Shown piece by piece: positions 1-9,210 of a stretch of 64,000 nucleotides of DNA; the first letter of the stretch is position 1; each line of letters starts with the position of its first letter. A program made the position numbers and the translations under genes. Location: assembly GCF_007997135.1 (NCBI RefSeq), contig NZ_VORU01000007.1, forward strand, positions 1 through 64,000, written 5' to 3'. This stretch comes from Aequorivita lipolytica (GTDB taxonomy: Bacteria; Bacteroidota; Bacteroidia; Flavobacteriales; Flavobacteriaceae). Under the pieces are notes generated by a model, which was not told the origin of the DNA, did not search any database, and worked only from the letters and a program-made list of their open reading frames with translations.

Positions 1-102
1 ATGCGAACCGGATGATTCTCTGGAACAAGATCATCATAACTTGGAGGGAGAAGACTCAGTTGGTTCTGGCTATTGGTCTTCCAAACTACGTTGCTTTTCA
101 TA
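1..102 (-). pseudogene. IS1182-type transposase, 5' fragment, frameshifted
   Basis: Reading from the ATG at 102 gives MKSNVVWKTNSQNQ. After a one-base shift at the AAA run near position 60, the reading continues as LLPPSYDDLVPENHPVR. That second motif is typical of the N-terminus of IS1182-family transposases, whose early LLPPSYDxLVPxNHPVR segment is well conserved. The gene runs off the left edge, so only about 34 codons are visible. The unshifted frame reaches a stop within a few codons. This is either an inactivated insertion-sequence copy or a single-base sequence error. I cannot see the terminal inverted repeats with confidence. Confidence 0.6.
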
Positions 103-150
103 GCATGAAAGTACAAAATTTCACGCTGTTGTCAAAATTATAAAACATAA

Positions 151-188
151 AAAAGGCTGCCCTTTTTAGACAGCCTCTTTTTTTTAAT
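151..188. terminator. Hairpin terminator between DUF6029 gene and IS remnant
   Basis: An AGGCTG/CAGCCT stem with a small loop is flanked by A and T runs, so it can end transcription on the minus strand. It sits a few bases after the stop of the DUF6029 gene. It could also belong to the end of the neighbouring insertion-sequence remnant. Confidence 0.6.
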
Positions 189-196
189 TTTTCAGA

Positions 197-1843
197 CTAG
201 AATGTAACTACCAAATTTGCAGTTACTCCATTGCTTGGCGGTACTTCCCGACAAACACCACCTACACAAATCAAGCCTCCTCTTTGTCGGCCATAGTTCA
301 TTGCAAAACGTGCTCTACCTTTAGTATAACTACCTCCAACACTGTAATAGTGAAATTCTTTTTCACCACCATAATTCCAAGAATCAGCAGCATATATTGT
401 AATTGTTGAGTTAAAATTATATTCTAAAACTCCTGCAGCCCAGTTTTTATCATCATCGGGAGTCCATAAATGCTGTAGCTCCATTCGCAAAGCTTTTCCT
501 TTTTCAAAACGGCGCGTGCCTTCTATAACTGCTATTTGTGCTCTAATATCGCCTTCAGATCCAAGAATACCGCCTTTGGAAACGGCTTTGTCAATAATAA
601 CATCTTGGTATGATACAACCGTGCTCCATTTTGAGGTCCAACGATTTTTTATCTCTATGTTCAAATCGCGGAAATAGCGATCTCCATCTCCAATAAATTT
701 AGCGTCATAGGTTAAATCGCCCGCATTAAAAGTTGTTTCCAAGCCCGCCCAATAAGAAAAGTTTCCGGCCAATTTTGTTCCAACCTTACCAAGTGCAGAT
801 TCTTTGTCAAACGAAAAATAAACATCTAGCTGTGTGCCTACTTCCCCAGCTCTTTTTTCGTTTTCACTAAAAAGAAGTCTTGGCTGTGCATTGTAAACGT
901 ATATGTTTGATAGCAAATAATCGTGTTGTTTGGTAATGGCGGGAACATAGTTTACTAATTGCTCATTAAACTGATTTCCTTCGGCATACCTATCTGAATA
1001 AAAAGTGAAATTTTCCAGCCTTCTAAATGTAGAATTTATTCCCAAACCTTTTTGGGCATATCCTAAATTAAGCTGTAGTGCCGTGCCATCAAAGAGCTGT
1101 GGAGAAGTTACCACTTCCTCATTAATAAGTACGTCCGGGTCTTTAGCAATTGCTTCAATTCCGCCATAGAAATTTGAAACTACAAAATCGAGTCTTCCTC
1201 CGTAAGCGTTTATATTTGCAGGAATGGTATCATTTGCACCGTTATCCTGATAACGGCCGACGTAGCTGGCGCCCAATTTTAAATCTACTGCGTCTATTTT
1301 CATTAAATCACTTAAGTTTAAATTGGCATCAAGGCCTTGTATCACTCCTTCTGAAACATCAAATCCATTTCGAGTTTGTCCATAAACACCGGTAAGATCG
1401 AAAGTAGCAGATGGACTGAATTTAACACGAACACCTTTTAAAGCATTGTTGATACCCAATTGTCTATTCTCCCAAGTACGAAGAATTAAACCACTTCCAA
1501 ATTGCTCATAAAAATAACCTCCAGTTATATCTAGGGTTTCATTCCTAAAATTAAGATAATAGGTCCCAATTCCATTTTGGCCATTCCAAGTGTCAGAATA
1601 ACCCAAGAGGGCAGAAGGCAAATAGGATTCATATTGGACGCCTGCAGTGAATTTTCCGAGCGTGTAGTTCATCTGTAAATAATTATTTGCCCTAAACTGA
1701 TCTTCTGGGGCAATAAAATTAAAATCTTCATCATCCAGAAGCCATTGGGAGTTAGACTCGAGACCACCGAAAAAGTAGCCGTTGTCTTGCGAATAGCCGA
1801 TGGCGCCCATAAGCATAAAGGTGCCGAGTATAAGTTTTTTCAT
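197..1843 (-). CDS. DUF6029-type outer-membrane beta-barrel protein
   Basis: This 548-residue protein starts with a signal peptide (MKKLILGTFMLMGAIGYSQ). Alternating polar/aromatic beta-strand segments fill the whole length, and it ends in a strand with a terminal phenylalanine (ANLVVTF), as outer-membrane barrels do. The composition and N-terminus match the DUF6029 family of Bacteroidota, which has no assigned biochemical role. The gene follows the TlpA-like gene by 29 bases on the same strand, so the two probably form an operon, with a terminator just after this gene. The link to a periplasmic thioredoxin suggests an envelope function, but the substrate is unknown. Confidence 0.75.
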   Translation of the reverse strand: MKKLILGTFMLMGAIGYSQDNGYFFGGLESNSQWLLDDEDFNFIAPEDQFRANNYLQMNYTLGKFTAGVQYESYLPSALLGYSDTWNGQNGIGTYYLNFRNETLDITGGYFYEQFGSGLILRTWENRQLGINNALKGVRVKFSPSATFDLTGVYGQTRNGFDVSEGVIQGLDANLNLSDLMKIDAVDLKLGASYVGRYQDNGANDTIPANINAYGGRLDFVVSNFYGGIEAIAKDPDVLINEEVVTSPQLFDGTALQLNLGYAQKGLGINSTFRRLENFTFYSDRYAEGNQFNEQLVNYVPAITKQHDYLLSNIYVYNAQPRLLFSENEKRAGEVGTQLDVYFSFDKESALGKVGTKLAGNFSYWAGLETTFNAGDLTYDAKFIGDGDRYFRDLNIEIKNRWTSKWSTVVSYQDVIIDKAVSKGGILGSEGDIRAQIAVIEGTRRFEKGKALRMELQHLWTPDDDKNWAAGVLEYNFNSTITIYAADSWNYGGEKEFHYYSVGGSYTKGRARFAMNYGRQRGGLICVGGVCREVPPSNGVTANLVVTF

Positions 1844-1872
1844 TGTAAGTTTTTGGTTGATTGGTATTGGGG

Positions 1873-2355
1873 TTAGTTGGAATATTCCTTTATTTTTTCA
1901 TAAAGTTCATATTCTGCACCTGGGCTATAACCAGAATGGCGGTAAACAATTTCATTGTTTTTTACCAAAAGCGTCAAAGGTACGGTGGCAGCTCCCAAAG
2001 CACGTTGAAAATCGTTATTAGTATCCAAAAGAACGGTATAATCCCAGCCTTTTCCGTTTATTAAAGGTTTTACTCTGTTTACAGTACGGCTGTCGTCTAC
2101 AGAAACTGCGAATAGTTCCACTCCGGTTTCCTCTTGCCAATCTGCGTAAATTTCACTAATTGCATCAAGTTCTTTTAAACAAGGAACGCACCATGTGGCC
2201 CATAGTGAAACTACAATTACCTTATCTTCTTTAGAAAGATTTTTAGAGTTAATTGTGTTTCCGTCTACTGTGGTTAAATCAATTCTTGGCATTTCACTTT
2301 GGGAAAATCCTACAGTTGAAACGAATAAAAGAAGAAGGGAGAGAATTTTTTTCAT
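1873..2355 (-). CDS. TlpA-like periplasmic thioredoxin-fold protein
   Basis: A 160-residue protein with an N-terminal signal peptide (MKKILSLLLLFVSTVGFSQ) and a thioredoxin fold of the AhpC/TSA-Redoxin (TlpA/ResA) type. The redox motif WCVPC lies at about residues 56-60. A cis-proline segment (ATVPLTLL) lies near residue 125. Family members reduce or exchange disulfides in the periplasm. It is the first gene of a pair with the DUF6029 barrel protein and is divergent from an Omp28-type protein that carries its own CxxC motif, so this small locus seems devoted to envelope thiol chemistry. The target is not evident from the sequence. Confidence 0.85.
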   Translation of the reverse strand: MKKILSLLLLFVSTVGFSQSEMPRIDLTTVDGNTINSKNLSKEDKVIVVSLWATWCVPCLKELDAISEIYADWQEETGVELFAVSVDDSRTVNRVKPLINGKGWDYTVLLDTNNDFQRALGAATVPLTLLVKNNEIVYRHSGYSPGAEYELYEKIKEYSN

Positions 2356-2518
2356 AGGTAAAAAGATTTGTAATTAATTTTAGACTAGCAATATTAAGTT
2401 TTTTTAATAAAAACTGTATCAGTTTGTTTGAAAAATCTTCATTTAACAAATAAATCCAAAACATTTTTAAGATTTAGGCTATATTAGCACACTTATTATT
2501 TTTTTAAAATATAATGTT

Positions 2519-3820
2519 ATGAAAACCCATCCCTATTTCCAACTTCTATTTCTATTCGCCTTTGTTGCCATCGTGTCCTGTAGTAAAAAAGAAGATCCAT
2601 TCGTGGAGGCAGACCCTATGTTAACTTTGGAGCTTAAAAGTAGTGCCGGAACCGGAGAACTTGAGGTTCTATCTGTAAACGATTCTGTTTACTTTACGGT
2701 GAATGGGAACAATGGAGAAGATTACTCAGACATAGCTACATATTATGTGAATGAAACGGCAATATCTGCAAGGGCTTACTTTTTTCGGCAAACAGGTACT
2801 TATGCAGTAAAGGCAGTCTATAATGATGTAAACAGTAATATTCTAAACTTTGAAGTGCTGGCACCAACAGAGCGTGCATTAACAATAGATGTTACAAAAG
2901 CATTACGTGACCAGACAATCACTTTCGGTCTTTTAGATTCCGATGGAAACAATACGGCTTCTGAAGCAATTTTTTATGTAAACAACGATGAAATTTCTGG
3001 CTTTACCTATTCTTCCGCAACACCTGGTAATTTTGATGTTTATGCGAAGTATGAAGTAAATAACGAACAACAAACTTCTGTCACAAAACCTTTTGAAGTA
3101 TTTATTCCGAAGCGCAAAGTTGTAATAGAAGATTATACAGGCACGTGGTGTGGATTTTGTCCTGCAGTTGCATTGGCAATTGAAAATGTTGAAGCTGTTA
3201 CTGAACATGTGTCGGTTGTGGCTATTCATAAAACTGCCTCTAGCTACCCAGATCCATTAGATTTTGATAGAATTGAAGATTTGCAGCAAATGTTTGGAGT
3301 AAGCAATGGATTTCCTAAAGCACAACTTAATAGGACTGTTTCTTGGGCAGAGCCTTACAATATTGGCGAAGTAACGGCAATGGCTGGAAACGACACAGAT
3401 TTATCAATGGCCATTAACTCTCAATTAACGGGTGCGAATCTAACCGTTCAAGTAAAAGTTATTTATGAAAATGGCTCTGAAGCAGGGGATAAATTAGTTG
3501 TTTATTTATTGGAAAATGGTGTAGTTGCACCTCAAGCCAACTATTTCAATGAGACTCCTGGGCATCCATATGAAGGACTTGGCAACCCAATAGTAGACTA
3601 TGTTCACAATCACGGTTTACGAAATTCACTTTCAGATCTTTTTGGCGATGCTATTCCCCAAACACCCGCTTTTCAAGAATTTAAAAAGAGTTATTCCTTT
3701 GTAGTGCCATCTAACTATGTTGGCGACAATTTAAGTTTCGTGGTTATGGTTGTTAGAGCAGATAATAGTGCCAAGAACTCACAGTTCTCTAAAATCAACG
3801 AAAACAAAAATTACGAGTAA
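2519..3820 (+). CDS. Omp28-related lipoprotein with thioredoxin-like CxxC motif
   Basis: A 433-residue protein whose N-terminus (FLFAFVAIVSCSKKED) is a lipoprotein signal with the lipobox cysteine near residue 21. Two Ig-like/PKD-like beta segments span roughly residues 35-195. The Omp28-like region begins at about residue 200 with EDYTGTWCGFCP, a thioredoxin-like CxxC site. The family is named for Porphyromonas gingivalis Omp28 and occurs widely in Bacteroidota. Its function is poorly known; surface adhesion or redox roles have been proposed. The gene is transcribed away from the TlpA-like gene across a 163-bp shared region and ends at a strong bidirectional terminator. Confidence 0.8.
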   Translation: MKTHPYFQLLFLFAFVAIVSCSKKEDPFVEADPMLTLELKSSAGTGELEVLSVNDSVYFTVNGNNGEDYSDIATYYVNETAISARAYFFRQTGTYAVKAVYNDVNSNILNFEVLAPTERALTIDVTKALRDQTITFGLLDSDGNNTASEAIFYVNNDEISGFTYSSATPGNFDVYAKYEVNNEQQTSVTKPFEVFIPKRKVVIEDYTGTWCGFCPAVALAIENVEAVTEHVSVVAIHKTASSYPDPLDFDRIEDLQQMFGVSNGFPKAQLNRTVSWAEPYNIGEVTAMAGNDTDLSMAINSQLTGANLTVQVKVIYENGSEAGDKLVVYLLENGVVAPQANYFNETPGHPYEGLGNPIVDYVHNHGLRNSLSDLFGDAIPQTPAFQEFKKSYSFVVPSNYVGDNLSFVVMVVRADNSAKNSQFSKINENKNYE

Positions 3821-3844
3821 GAACAAACCATTTTTTATAAAATC

Positions 3845-3882
3845 AAAAAACCCATCCCGAATATTTCAGGATGGGTTTTTTA
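3845..3882. terminator. Bidirectional intrinsic terminator
   Basis: The stem AACCCATCC/GGATGGGTT has a short loop and is bounded by A and T runs. It lies between the convergent Omp28-type gene and pruA, so it can serve both. Confidence 0.85.
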
Positions 3883-3900
3883 ATGAGCTCAATCTAGTTT

Positions 3901-5526
3901 TTATCCTAAAAAAGGATATCTGTAATCGGTAGGTGAAACAAAGGTTTCCTTCACCATTCGTGGTGAAATCCATCTGTAAAGATTCTGCTTACTTCCTGCT
4001 TTATCGTTCGTTCCACTGGCGCGCGCGCCACCAAAAGGCTGCTGGCCAACAACGGCTCCCGTAGGTTTGTCGTTTATGTAAAAATTACCAGCAGCATTTT
4101 CAAGAATTTTTACGGCTTCTTCCAAAGCATATCTGTCTTCGCTGAAAACAGCTCCGGTTAAAGCGTATTCACTGGTTTCATCAACCAAGTGAAGTGTTTC
4201 TTCCCATTTCTTATCGTCATAGACATATACTGTAAGTACAGGTCCAAAAAGCTCAGTACACATTGTAGTGTATTTTGGGTCTTTTACCACAATTACGGTA
4301 GGTTCAATAAAGTAACCTTTGCTTTTGTCATAATTTCCACCAGCAATTATTTCAGCGTTTTTGTCTTTTTTGGCAGCATCAATATATTTTGCAAGCTTAT
4401 CAAAAGAACCTTCGTGGATTACTGCCGTAATGAAATTGCCCATATCTTCCGGTGTTCCCATTTTAAAAGAACGGATATCGTCAATCAAATACTTTTTAAC
4501 GTCCTCCCAAATAGTCTTTGAAATATAGCATCGGCTGGCGGCGCTACATTTTTGACCTTGGAATTCAAAAGCACCTCGGGCCATAGCCGTTGCAACTTGT
4601 TTAGGGTCTGAAGTTTTGTGAGCCACTATAAAATCTTTTCCACCTGTCTCACCCACGATTCGTGGATAGGTTTTGTAGTTGTGGATATTGGTTCCAACTT
4701 TTTGCCAAATATCCTTGAAAACATCTGTTGAACCAGTAAAGTGAATTCCGCTGAAATCTGGACTTGCAAGTACGGTATCAGTAATCATAACAGGATCGCC
4801 CATTACCATATTTATTACACCAGCAGGAACGCCAGCTTCTCTAAATACGTCCAAAACTACTTTTGCAGAATAAACTTGGCTGTCGCTAGGCTTCCATAGC
4901 ACTACATTTCCCATTAAAGCGGCACTTGCTGGAAGATTTCCCGCAATAGCAGTAAAGTTAAAAGGAGTTATTGCATACACAAAACCTTCTAAAGGACGGT
5001 ATTCAATTCGGTTCCAAGCTGCGGAAGTAGATTCTGGTTGCTCAGCGTAGATTTCAGTCATGTATTGAACATTGTAACGTAGAAAATCTATAAGCTCACA
5101 AGCGGCATCAATCTCAGCCTGATATATATTTTTAGATTGAGCAAGCATTGTTGCGGCATTAATCTTTGCTCTGTATGGGCCTGCAATCAATTCTGCAGCG
5201 CGAAGAAAAATTCCGGCACGTTGTTCCCAAGGCATTACGGCCCATTTTTTTCTAGCCTCCAATGAAGTGGAAATTGCATCCTCTACATTTTTCTTGGTAG
5301 CTTTATAGTAAGTTCCCAGCACGTGCTTGTGGTCATGCGGTGGAGACATAGTAGCGGTTTCTTTGGTCTTTACCTCTTCGCCGTTAATAAATAAAGGCAC
5401 TTCTATTTTTGCCTTGTACATTTTTCTGTAAGTTTCAAGTACTTCTTCGCGTTCTGCAGAACCTGGCGCGTAGCTTTTTATAGGCTCATTTACGGCGATT
5501 GGCACTTCAAAAAATCCATTTCCCAT
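3901..5526 (-). CDS. pruA: L-glutamate gamma-semialdehyde dehydrogenase (P5C dehydrogenase)
   Basis: This 541-residue aldehyde dehydrogenase oxidises glutamate semialdehyde/pyrroline-5-carboxylate to glutamate with NAD+, the second step of proline catabolism. The catalytic cysteine is in FQGQKCSAASR and the general-base glutamate in IVGETGGKDF. The cofactor-loop segment HFTGSTDVF and a C-terminal GARASGTNDKAGS are also visible. The length fits the monofunctional eukaryote-like P5CDH rather than the fused PutA of Proteobacteria. No proline dehydrogenase gene lies nearby. A near-perfect Bacteroidota -7 box sits 33 bp upstream of the start, so it is probably transcribed alone. Confidence 0.93.
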   Translation of the reverse strand: MGNGFFEVPIAVNEPIKSYAPGSAEREEVLETYRKMYKAKIEVPLFINGEEVKTKETATMSPPHDHKHVLGTYYKATKKNVEDAISTSLEARKKWAVMPWEQRAGIFLRAAELIAGPYRAKINAATMLAQSKNIYQAEIDAACELIDFLRYNVQYMTEIYAEQPESTSAAWNRIEYRPLEGFVYAITPFNFTAIAGNLPASAALMGNVVLWKPSDSQVYSAKVVLDVFREAGVPAGVINMVMGDPVMITDTVLASPDFSGIHFTGSTDVFKDIWQKVGTNIHNYKTYPRIVGETGGKDFIVAHKTSDPKQVATAMARGAFEFQGQKCSAASRCYISKTIWEDVKKYLIDDIRSFKMGTPEDMGNFITAVIHEGSFDKLAKYIDAAKKDKNAEIIAGGNYDKSKGYFIEPTVIVVKDPKYTTMCTELFGPVLTVYVYDDKKWEETLHLVDETSEYALTGAVFSEDRYALEEAVKILENAAGNFYINDKPTGAVVGQQPFGGARASGTNDKAGSKQNLYRWISPRMVKETFVSPTDYRYPFLG

Positions 5527-5558
5527 AACTGTTTTGTTTTTTCTGTTTATGAAGATTG

Positions 5559-5566
5559 CAAAGGTA
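5559..5566 (-). promoter_or_regulatory. Bacteroidota-type -7 box of pruA
   Basis: On the minus strand the sequence reads TACCTTTG, an exact match to the TAnnTTTG consensus. A TTTG lies upstream at a roughly suitable -33 distance, and the box is 33-40 bases before the pruA ATG. Confidence 0.6.
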
Positions 5567-5701
5567 CAAAAATGAAAGCACCAAACCTTGAAATTCCAAA
5601 TTCCAAATAGTGTAATACATTTTTTTTTAATTTGGAATTTAGCATTTGTTATTTGGAATTTTTAATTTTCCTTTTGTAGTTTCGATTAATAACATCCAGA
5701 T

Positions 5702-6421
5702 ATGTGTACAATTACTTTTATTCCGAAATCCAATTATGATTTTATAGTAACATCAAACCGCGATGAAGCTCCCGGACGAGAAACTTTTCCGCCGAAAATT
5801 TATGAGGAACAAGGCGTGCAATTACTTTACCCAAAGGATGCTGTTGCGGGCGGAACATGGATTGGCATTAGCGAAAAAAAGCGTTTGGTCTGTTTGATGA
5901 ACGGCGGTTTTATTGCCCATCAGCGAAAGCCTTTTTACAGAAAGAGCAGGGGTTTGGTGGTGAAGGATTTATTGAAATGTGAAAATTTAAAAAGTGAAAT
6001 AGAAAATTATGATTTCAATGGAATAGAACCTTTCACAGCTGTTTTGGTTGAATGGCAAAGAGTATTGCAATTGTTTCAATTGGTTTGGGACGGAATAAAT
6101 CATCATTTTTCAGAAGAAACGCTTGCGCCACAAATTTGGTCTTCTTCGCCATTATATCCTAAAAATTTAAAGCATAAGCGCGAAAATTGGTTTTCAGGTT
6201 TTTTAATGAAAACGGTAAATCCTTCCGAAGAAGAAATTCTCCAATTTCATAAAACAGCGGGCGAAGGTGATTTTAATAGTAATCTGATAATGGATCGCGG
6301 TTTCATAAAAACAAAAAGCATTACCCAAATTTCTAAAAAGGAAGAGACTCTTGAAATGCGTTATGAAGATTTACAGCGAGAAGAAATATATGAATCGGTA
6401 TTTACTTTTCACAAAAAATAG
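5702..6421 (+). CDS. NRDE (TANGO2-like) family protein
   Basis: A 239-residue cytoplasmic protein beginning with MCTITF and carrying the NRDE signature TSNRDE near residue 20, followed by GGTWIGIS. These define the NRDE/TANGO2 family. The N-terminal Cys2, exposed after Met removal, resembles N-terminal nucleophile hydrolases. Eukaryotic TANGO2 has been linked to haem and lipid handling, but the bacterial role is unsettled. The gene stands alone on the plus strand between two minus-strand groups, and its stop is only three bases from the end of the convergent apaG gene. Confidence 0.85.
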   Translation: MCTITFIPKSNYDFIVTSNRDEAPGRETFPPKIYEEQGVQLLYPKDAVAGGTWIGISEKKRLVCLMNGGFIAHQRKPFYRKSRGLVVKDLLKCENLKSEIENYDFNGIEPFTAVLVEWQRVLQLFQLVWDGINHHFSEETLAPQIWSSSPLYPKNLKHKRENWFSGFLMKTVNPSEEEILQFHKTAGEGDFNSNLIMDRGFIKTKSITQISKKEETLEMRYEDLQREEIYESVFTFHKK

Positions 6422-6423
6422 TA

Positions 6424-6810
6424 TCAATTCATGGAAAAAGGCGCGCTCAAATTGAAAAGTGGAATTGAAACCCTAAATTTTCGCGTGGTTGCAAAATTCA
6501 CCATATTATAATGTCCCTGCATAGCGCCAAAAGGAGAAAGGAGCAGGCATCCGCTGGTATAGGCGTGTTTTTCGCCCGGCTTTAGAATAGGTTTTTGGCC
6601 TATAACCCCTTCGCCTTCCACCATTTCGGTGTTGTTCAGTGAATCTTTTATTTTCCAGCAACGGGCAGTTAGCTGCACGGTATCTTTACTTTGGTTTTCA
6701 ATGGTTACGGTATAGGCAAAGGCATATTGCATTTTACGGTTTTTGTAAAACGTGCCGTCAAATTCGGTTTTTACCGAAATCTTAATCCCTTGTGTTACCT
6801 GTTGTACCAT
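6424..6810 (-). CDS. apaG: Co2+/Mg2+ efflux protein ApaG
   Basis: A 128-residue protein, the usual ApaG length, with the family's fibronectin-like beta fold. Visible motifs are YAFAYTVTIENQS, the tryptophan in LTARCWKI, GEGVIGQKPIL and LSPFGAMQGHY. ApaG was named from an E. coli operon with apaH; mutants show altered Co2+ resistance, but the mechanism is unknown. It lies two bases downstream of the DUF3667 gene in the same direction and so is probably co-transcribed with it. Confidence 0.9.
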   Translation of the reverse strand: MVQQVTQGIKISVKTEFDGTFYKNRKMQYAFAYTVTIENQSKDTVQLTARCWKIKDSLNNTEMVEGEGVIGQKPILKPGEKHAYTSGCLLLSPFGAMQGHYNMVNFATTRKFRVSIPLFNLSAPFSMN

Positions 6811-6812
6811 TT

Positions 6813-7910
6813 TTAATAGATTGCTGCGCTGGCGACTACAAAAATTGTTGCTGCTAAAGTTAATCCTATTACAAACACAGTGTTTAAAAATACAAATTTT
6901 ATTAAAGTTAGCGGCCTACTCTGCCCGTAAAAATTTCGCAATGCTTTGTAAAAATAAATTGGGCCAATAAAAATGAATAGACATCCAACCAAAAAATTTT
7001 TTCCAATTATGAGGTCGGGAATTAAGAAAAGAAGCATCGCTAAAAAGATAAAACTGAATATATGGAATATGAAAATCGTATGCTCGATATAGGTATATTT
7101 TTTACGGGAATAAATGAGCCAGAAAAACAACGCAAAAAAGGGAGTGAAGAAAAATAGGAAGAAAGGTATTTTGGAAATGACATAATTTATAAACTCCGAA
7201 GGCTTTTCCTGTATCTTCTCAAGGGTAGCGTTTTTTGAATAAACCCATCTGTTAAAGGCGGTATTTTGGTGATGTAGGCTGTCGAAGGCCACAGCAGGAG
7301 ATTTGATTTTAGTTTTTTCGTAATATTTATTGTAGAGTGAAAATCTTTCAATGTAGCTTTCAGTAAATGACATGGTATCTAATGCCTCTTCGGAAATAGA
7401 TTCAAAGTTTTTTTTGGATTCTTCATTTTTTAAGGAATCAGCAACTATTATGTTTTTTGAAGGATTTGCTGGAAAATTCTGTCTCAAGGAATCCAAGGTG
7501 ATTATGTCAGAACTCGAGCCATTTAAATTCAACTGGTCAATCTCTGTATTTGGTTGGAAAACTTGAATCAAACTATTCAATAGAAAGTAAATAATGGATA
7601 CGCTCAAAAAGAACCGAAACGGGTTTGCATACTTTAAGCGCTGCCCCTTCACATAATTGCGAGTAATGATGCCAGGCCTGAAAAGAAGATCTTTTAGCGT
7701 GTTTCGTAATCGGGAGTCGAAAACAACAATGCTATTCAGAAATTCACCAAAAAAATCTTTTGCTGAAAGTTGCTTATTGCTGTTCAATTGGGAGCAATAC
7801 GGGCAATAAACATCACTTATATCAAGTGGTTGTTGACAGTTTAGGCATTTTGTTCCGCGGTATTGGAACGATTTTCTACTGCCGGAATTTCTATCTTTTT
7901 TGCGTTTCAT
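6813..7910 (-). CDS. DUF3667 membrane protein with N-terminal zinc ribbon
   Basis: A 365-residue protein. Residues about 20-40 hold two CxxC pairs (CLNCQQ and CPYCSQ), a zinc-ribbon pattern. This is followed by the DUF3667 core segment VVFDSRLRNTLKDLLFRPG and YVKGQRLKYANPFRFF, then at least five hydrophobic segments towards the C-terminus. The segment between about residues 115 and 225 is polar and low in conservation. The family is common in Bacteroidota and has no known function. The gene precedes apaG by two bases and follows the DUF5103 gene by 46 bases on the same strand. Confidence 0.8.
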   Translation of the reverse strand: MKRKKDRNSGSRKSFQYRGTKCLNCQQPLDISDVYCPYCSQLNSNKQLSAKDFFGEFLNSIVVFDSRLRNTLKDLLFRPGIITRNYVKGQRLKYANPFRFFLSVSIIYFLLNSLIQVFQPNTEIDQLNLNGSSSDIITLDSLRQNFPANPSKNIIVADSLKNEESKKNFESISEEALDTMSFTESYIERFSLYNKYYEKTKIKSPAVAFDSLHHQNTAFNRWVYSKNATLEKIQEKPSEFINYVISKIPFFLFFFTPFFALFFWLIYSRKKYTYIEHTIFIFHIFSFIFLAMLLFLIPDLIIGKNFLVGCLFIFIGPIYFYKALRNFYGQSRPLTLIKFVFLNTVFVIGLTLAATIFVVASAAIY

Positions 7911-7956
7911 TGCCTTCTGAAAAAAGAAATTGTTACTTCAATTAAATTTTAGAAAA

Positions 7957-9210
7957 TCAATTGTTATTGATATTTGTGGAATTTGCATATCCTGTGCCGA
8001 TGATTCGATCATACCTCGCACCCAAATCGCGGAAATAAACAATAACGGTATAGTCGTTTTCAGTCTGCCAAAAATTGCCGCTTACGGCACCTTCATCAAT
8101 GCTTCCGTCACGGTTCACAACTACATATTTATAGTCGTAATATCCTTGTTTAAAAAGACGGTCGTTCCTATAGCTGTCGGTTTTTGGATCGTATTTCATA
8201 TAGGTGCTACCGTCAATTGTCCAATTGTTGAAATTGCCATATATGTGAAGTTCCTTATCGCCCAAATCGTCGTAATACTGTAGGTTGAAGTGCATCCGCA
8301 CATATTCCGCCTCAAGGTCTTGATTGCGGGCGTCTACATTGCGCACTACAAAATTTCCATTTATATCTGGGTTGTAAGTGTAGAGCCTGTCATATCTCGG
8401 GATGTTTGTGTAAAGATAATTTTCGTAAACATCGGTAAGTTCTATGGAGCGCACGCCGTTGGTGGCAGAGCGTTCGTCTTTATTATCGAAAGAAAAAAAT
8501 TCATTGCCCCCGCCAAAAGAAGCTTCCTTGTCGTATTTATAAATCAGCTCGCTACCTATTGTGTACTGTGGCACCAAATCTGTAATTGCGGTTTTCAGGT
8601 TGCTGTTTTGAAGCACAAGTACTTTTACAGTTTGCTTTGGGTTTATCAATAACAGATCCGGGGAGTTTATACTGAACTGAACCACTTGTTTCTTTTCAAT
8701 AACTTTCAGGTCGCGGGCTCGCTTTATTTCTACATTAACGTTTACAATGTTTTCCATTACCAAAAACTTTCTGGTAAATACAAGTTCGCCATCTCCATTG
8801 AAGATGCTGAGCAGATAGTTGCCGCTTTTTTCAATTGCGCGGGTGTCGCGGTTGGGGATGGTGAGTTCGTAGTGAGAAAATATTTGAAGCGTATTTAGCG
8901 AGTTTTGGTAATTCTGGATGCGTACATCGTCAAAACCGTCCAAGTATTCACTTTTAGCAAGATCGCTGGGCGTCCAGTCAAAATTATAATGGGTAATGGT
9001 ATAGTAGTAATCTTCTTCCTCGCCATTGAGGGCATCGAAGGAAAGCAGGAGCCGATCGCCAAGACGGATAATGGGTAGTTGGCTCTGGTTTGTGGCACCA
9101 CGAAACTGAATTGTGCTGATGTATGGGGGTTCTACTTTTTCCACGATTTGGGAGAAAGTAGGGAGAACCGTAAGAAATAAAAGAAGGGAGGTAGCAAGTG
9201 TTTTTGACAT
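7957..9210 (-). CDS. DUF5103 domain secreted protein
   Basis: A 417-residue protein with a signal peptide (MSKTLATSLLLFLTVLPTFSQ). The N-terminal DUF5103 region has conserved blocks such as PIIRLGDRLLLSFD, TITHYNFDWTPSDL and FDDVRIQNYQNS. A beta-rich C-terminal half follows, with a carbohydrate-binding-like stretch around IYGNFNNWT. DUF5103 proteins are found in gliding and non-gliding Bacteroidota; no biochemical function is established. It is the first gene of a minus-strand run with DUF3667 and apaG. A partial -7 box (TATCTTAG on the minus strand) precedes it. Confidence 0.8.
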   Translation of the reverse strand: MSKTLATSLLLFLTVLPTFSQIVEKVEPPYISTIQFRGATNQSQLPIIRLGDRLLLSFDALNGEEEDYYYTITHYNFDWTPSDLAKSEYLDGFDDVRIQNYQNSLNTLQIFSHYELTIPNRDTRAIEKSGNYLLSIFNGDGELVFTRKFLVMENIVNVNVEIKRARDLKVIEKKQVVQFSINSPDLLLINPKQTVKVLVLQNSNLKTAITDLVPQYTIGSELIYKYDKEASFGGGNEFFSFDNKDERSATNGVRSIELTDVYENYLYTNIPRYDRLYTYNPDINGNFVVRNVDARNQDLEAEYVRMHFNLQYYDDLGDKELHIYGNFNNWTIDGSTYMKYDPKTDSYRNDRLFKQGYYDYKYVVVNRDGSIDEGAVSGNFWQTENDYTVIVYFRDLGARYDRIIGTGYANSTNINNN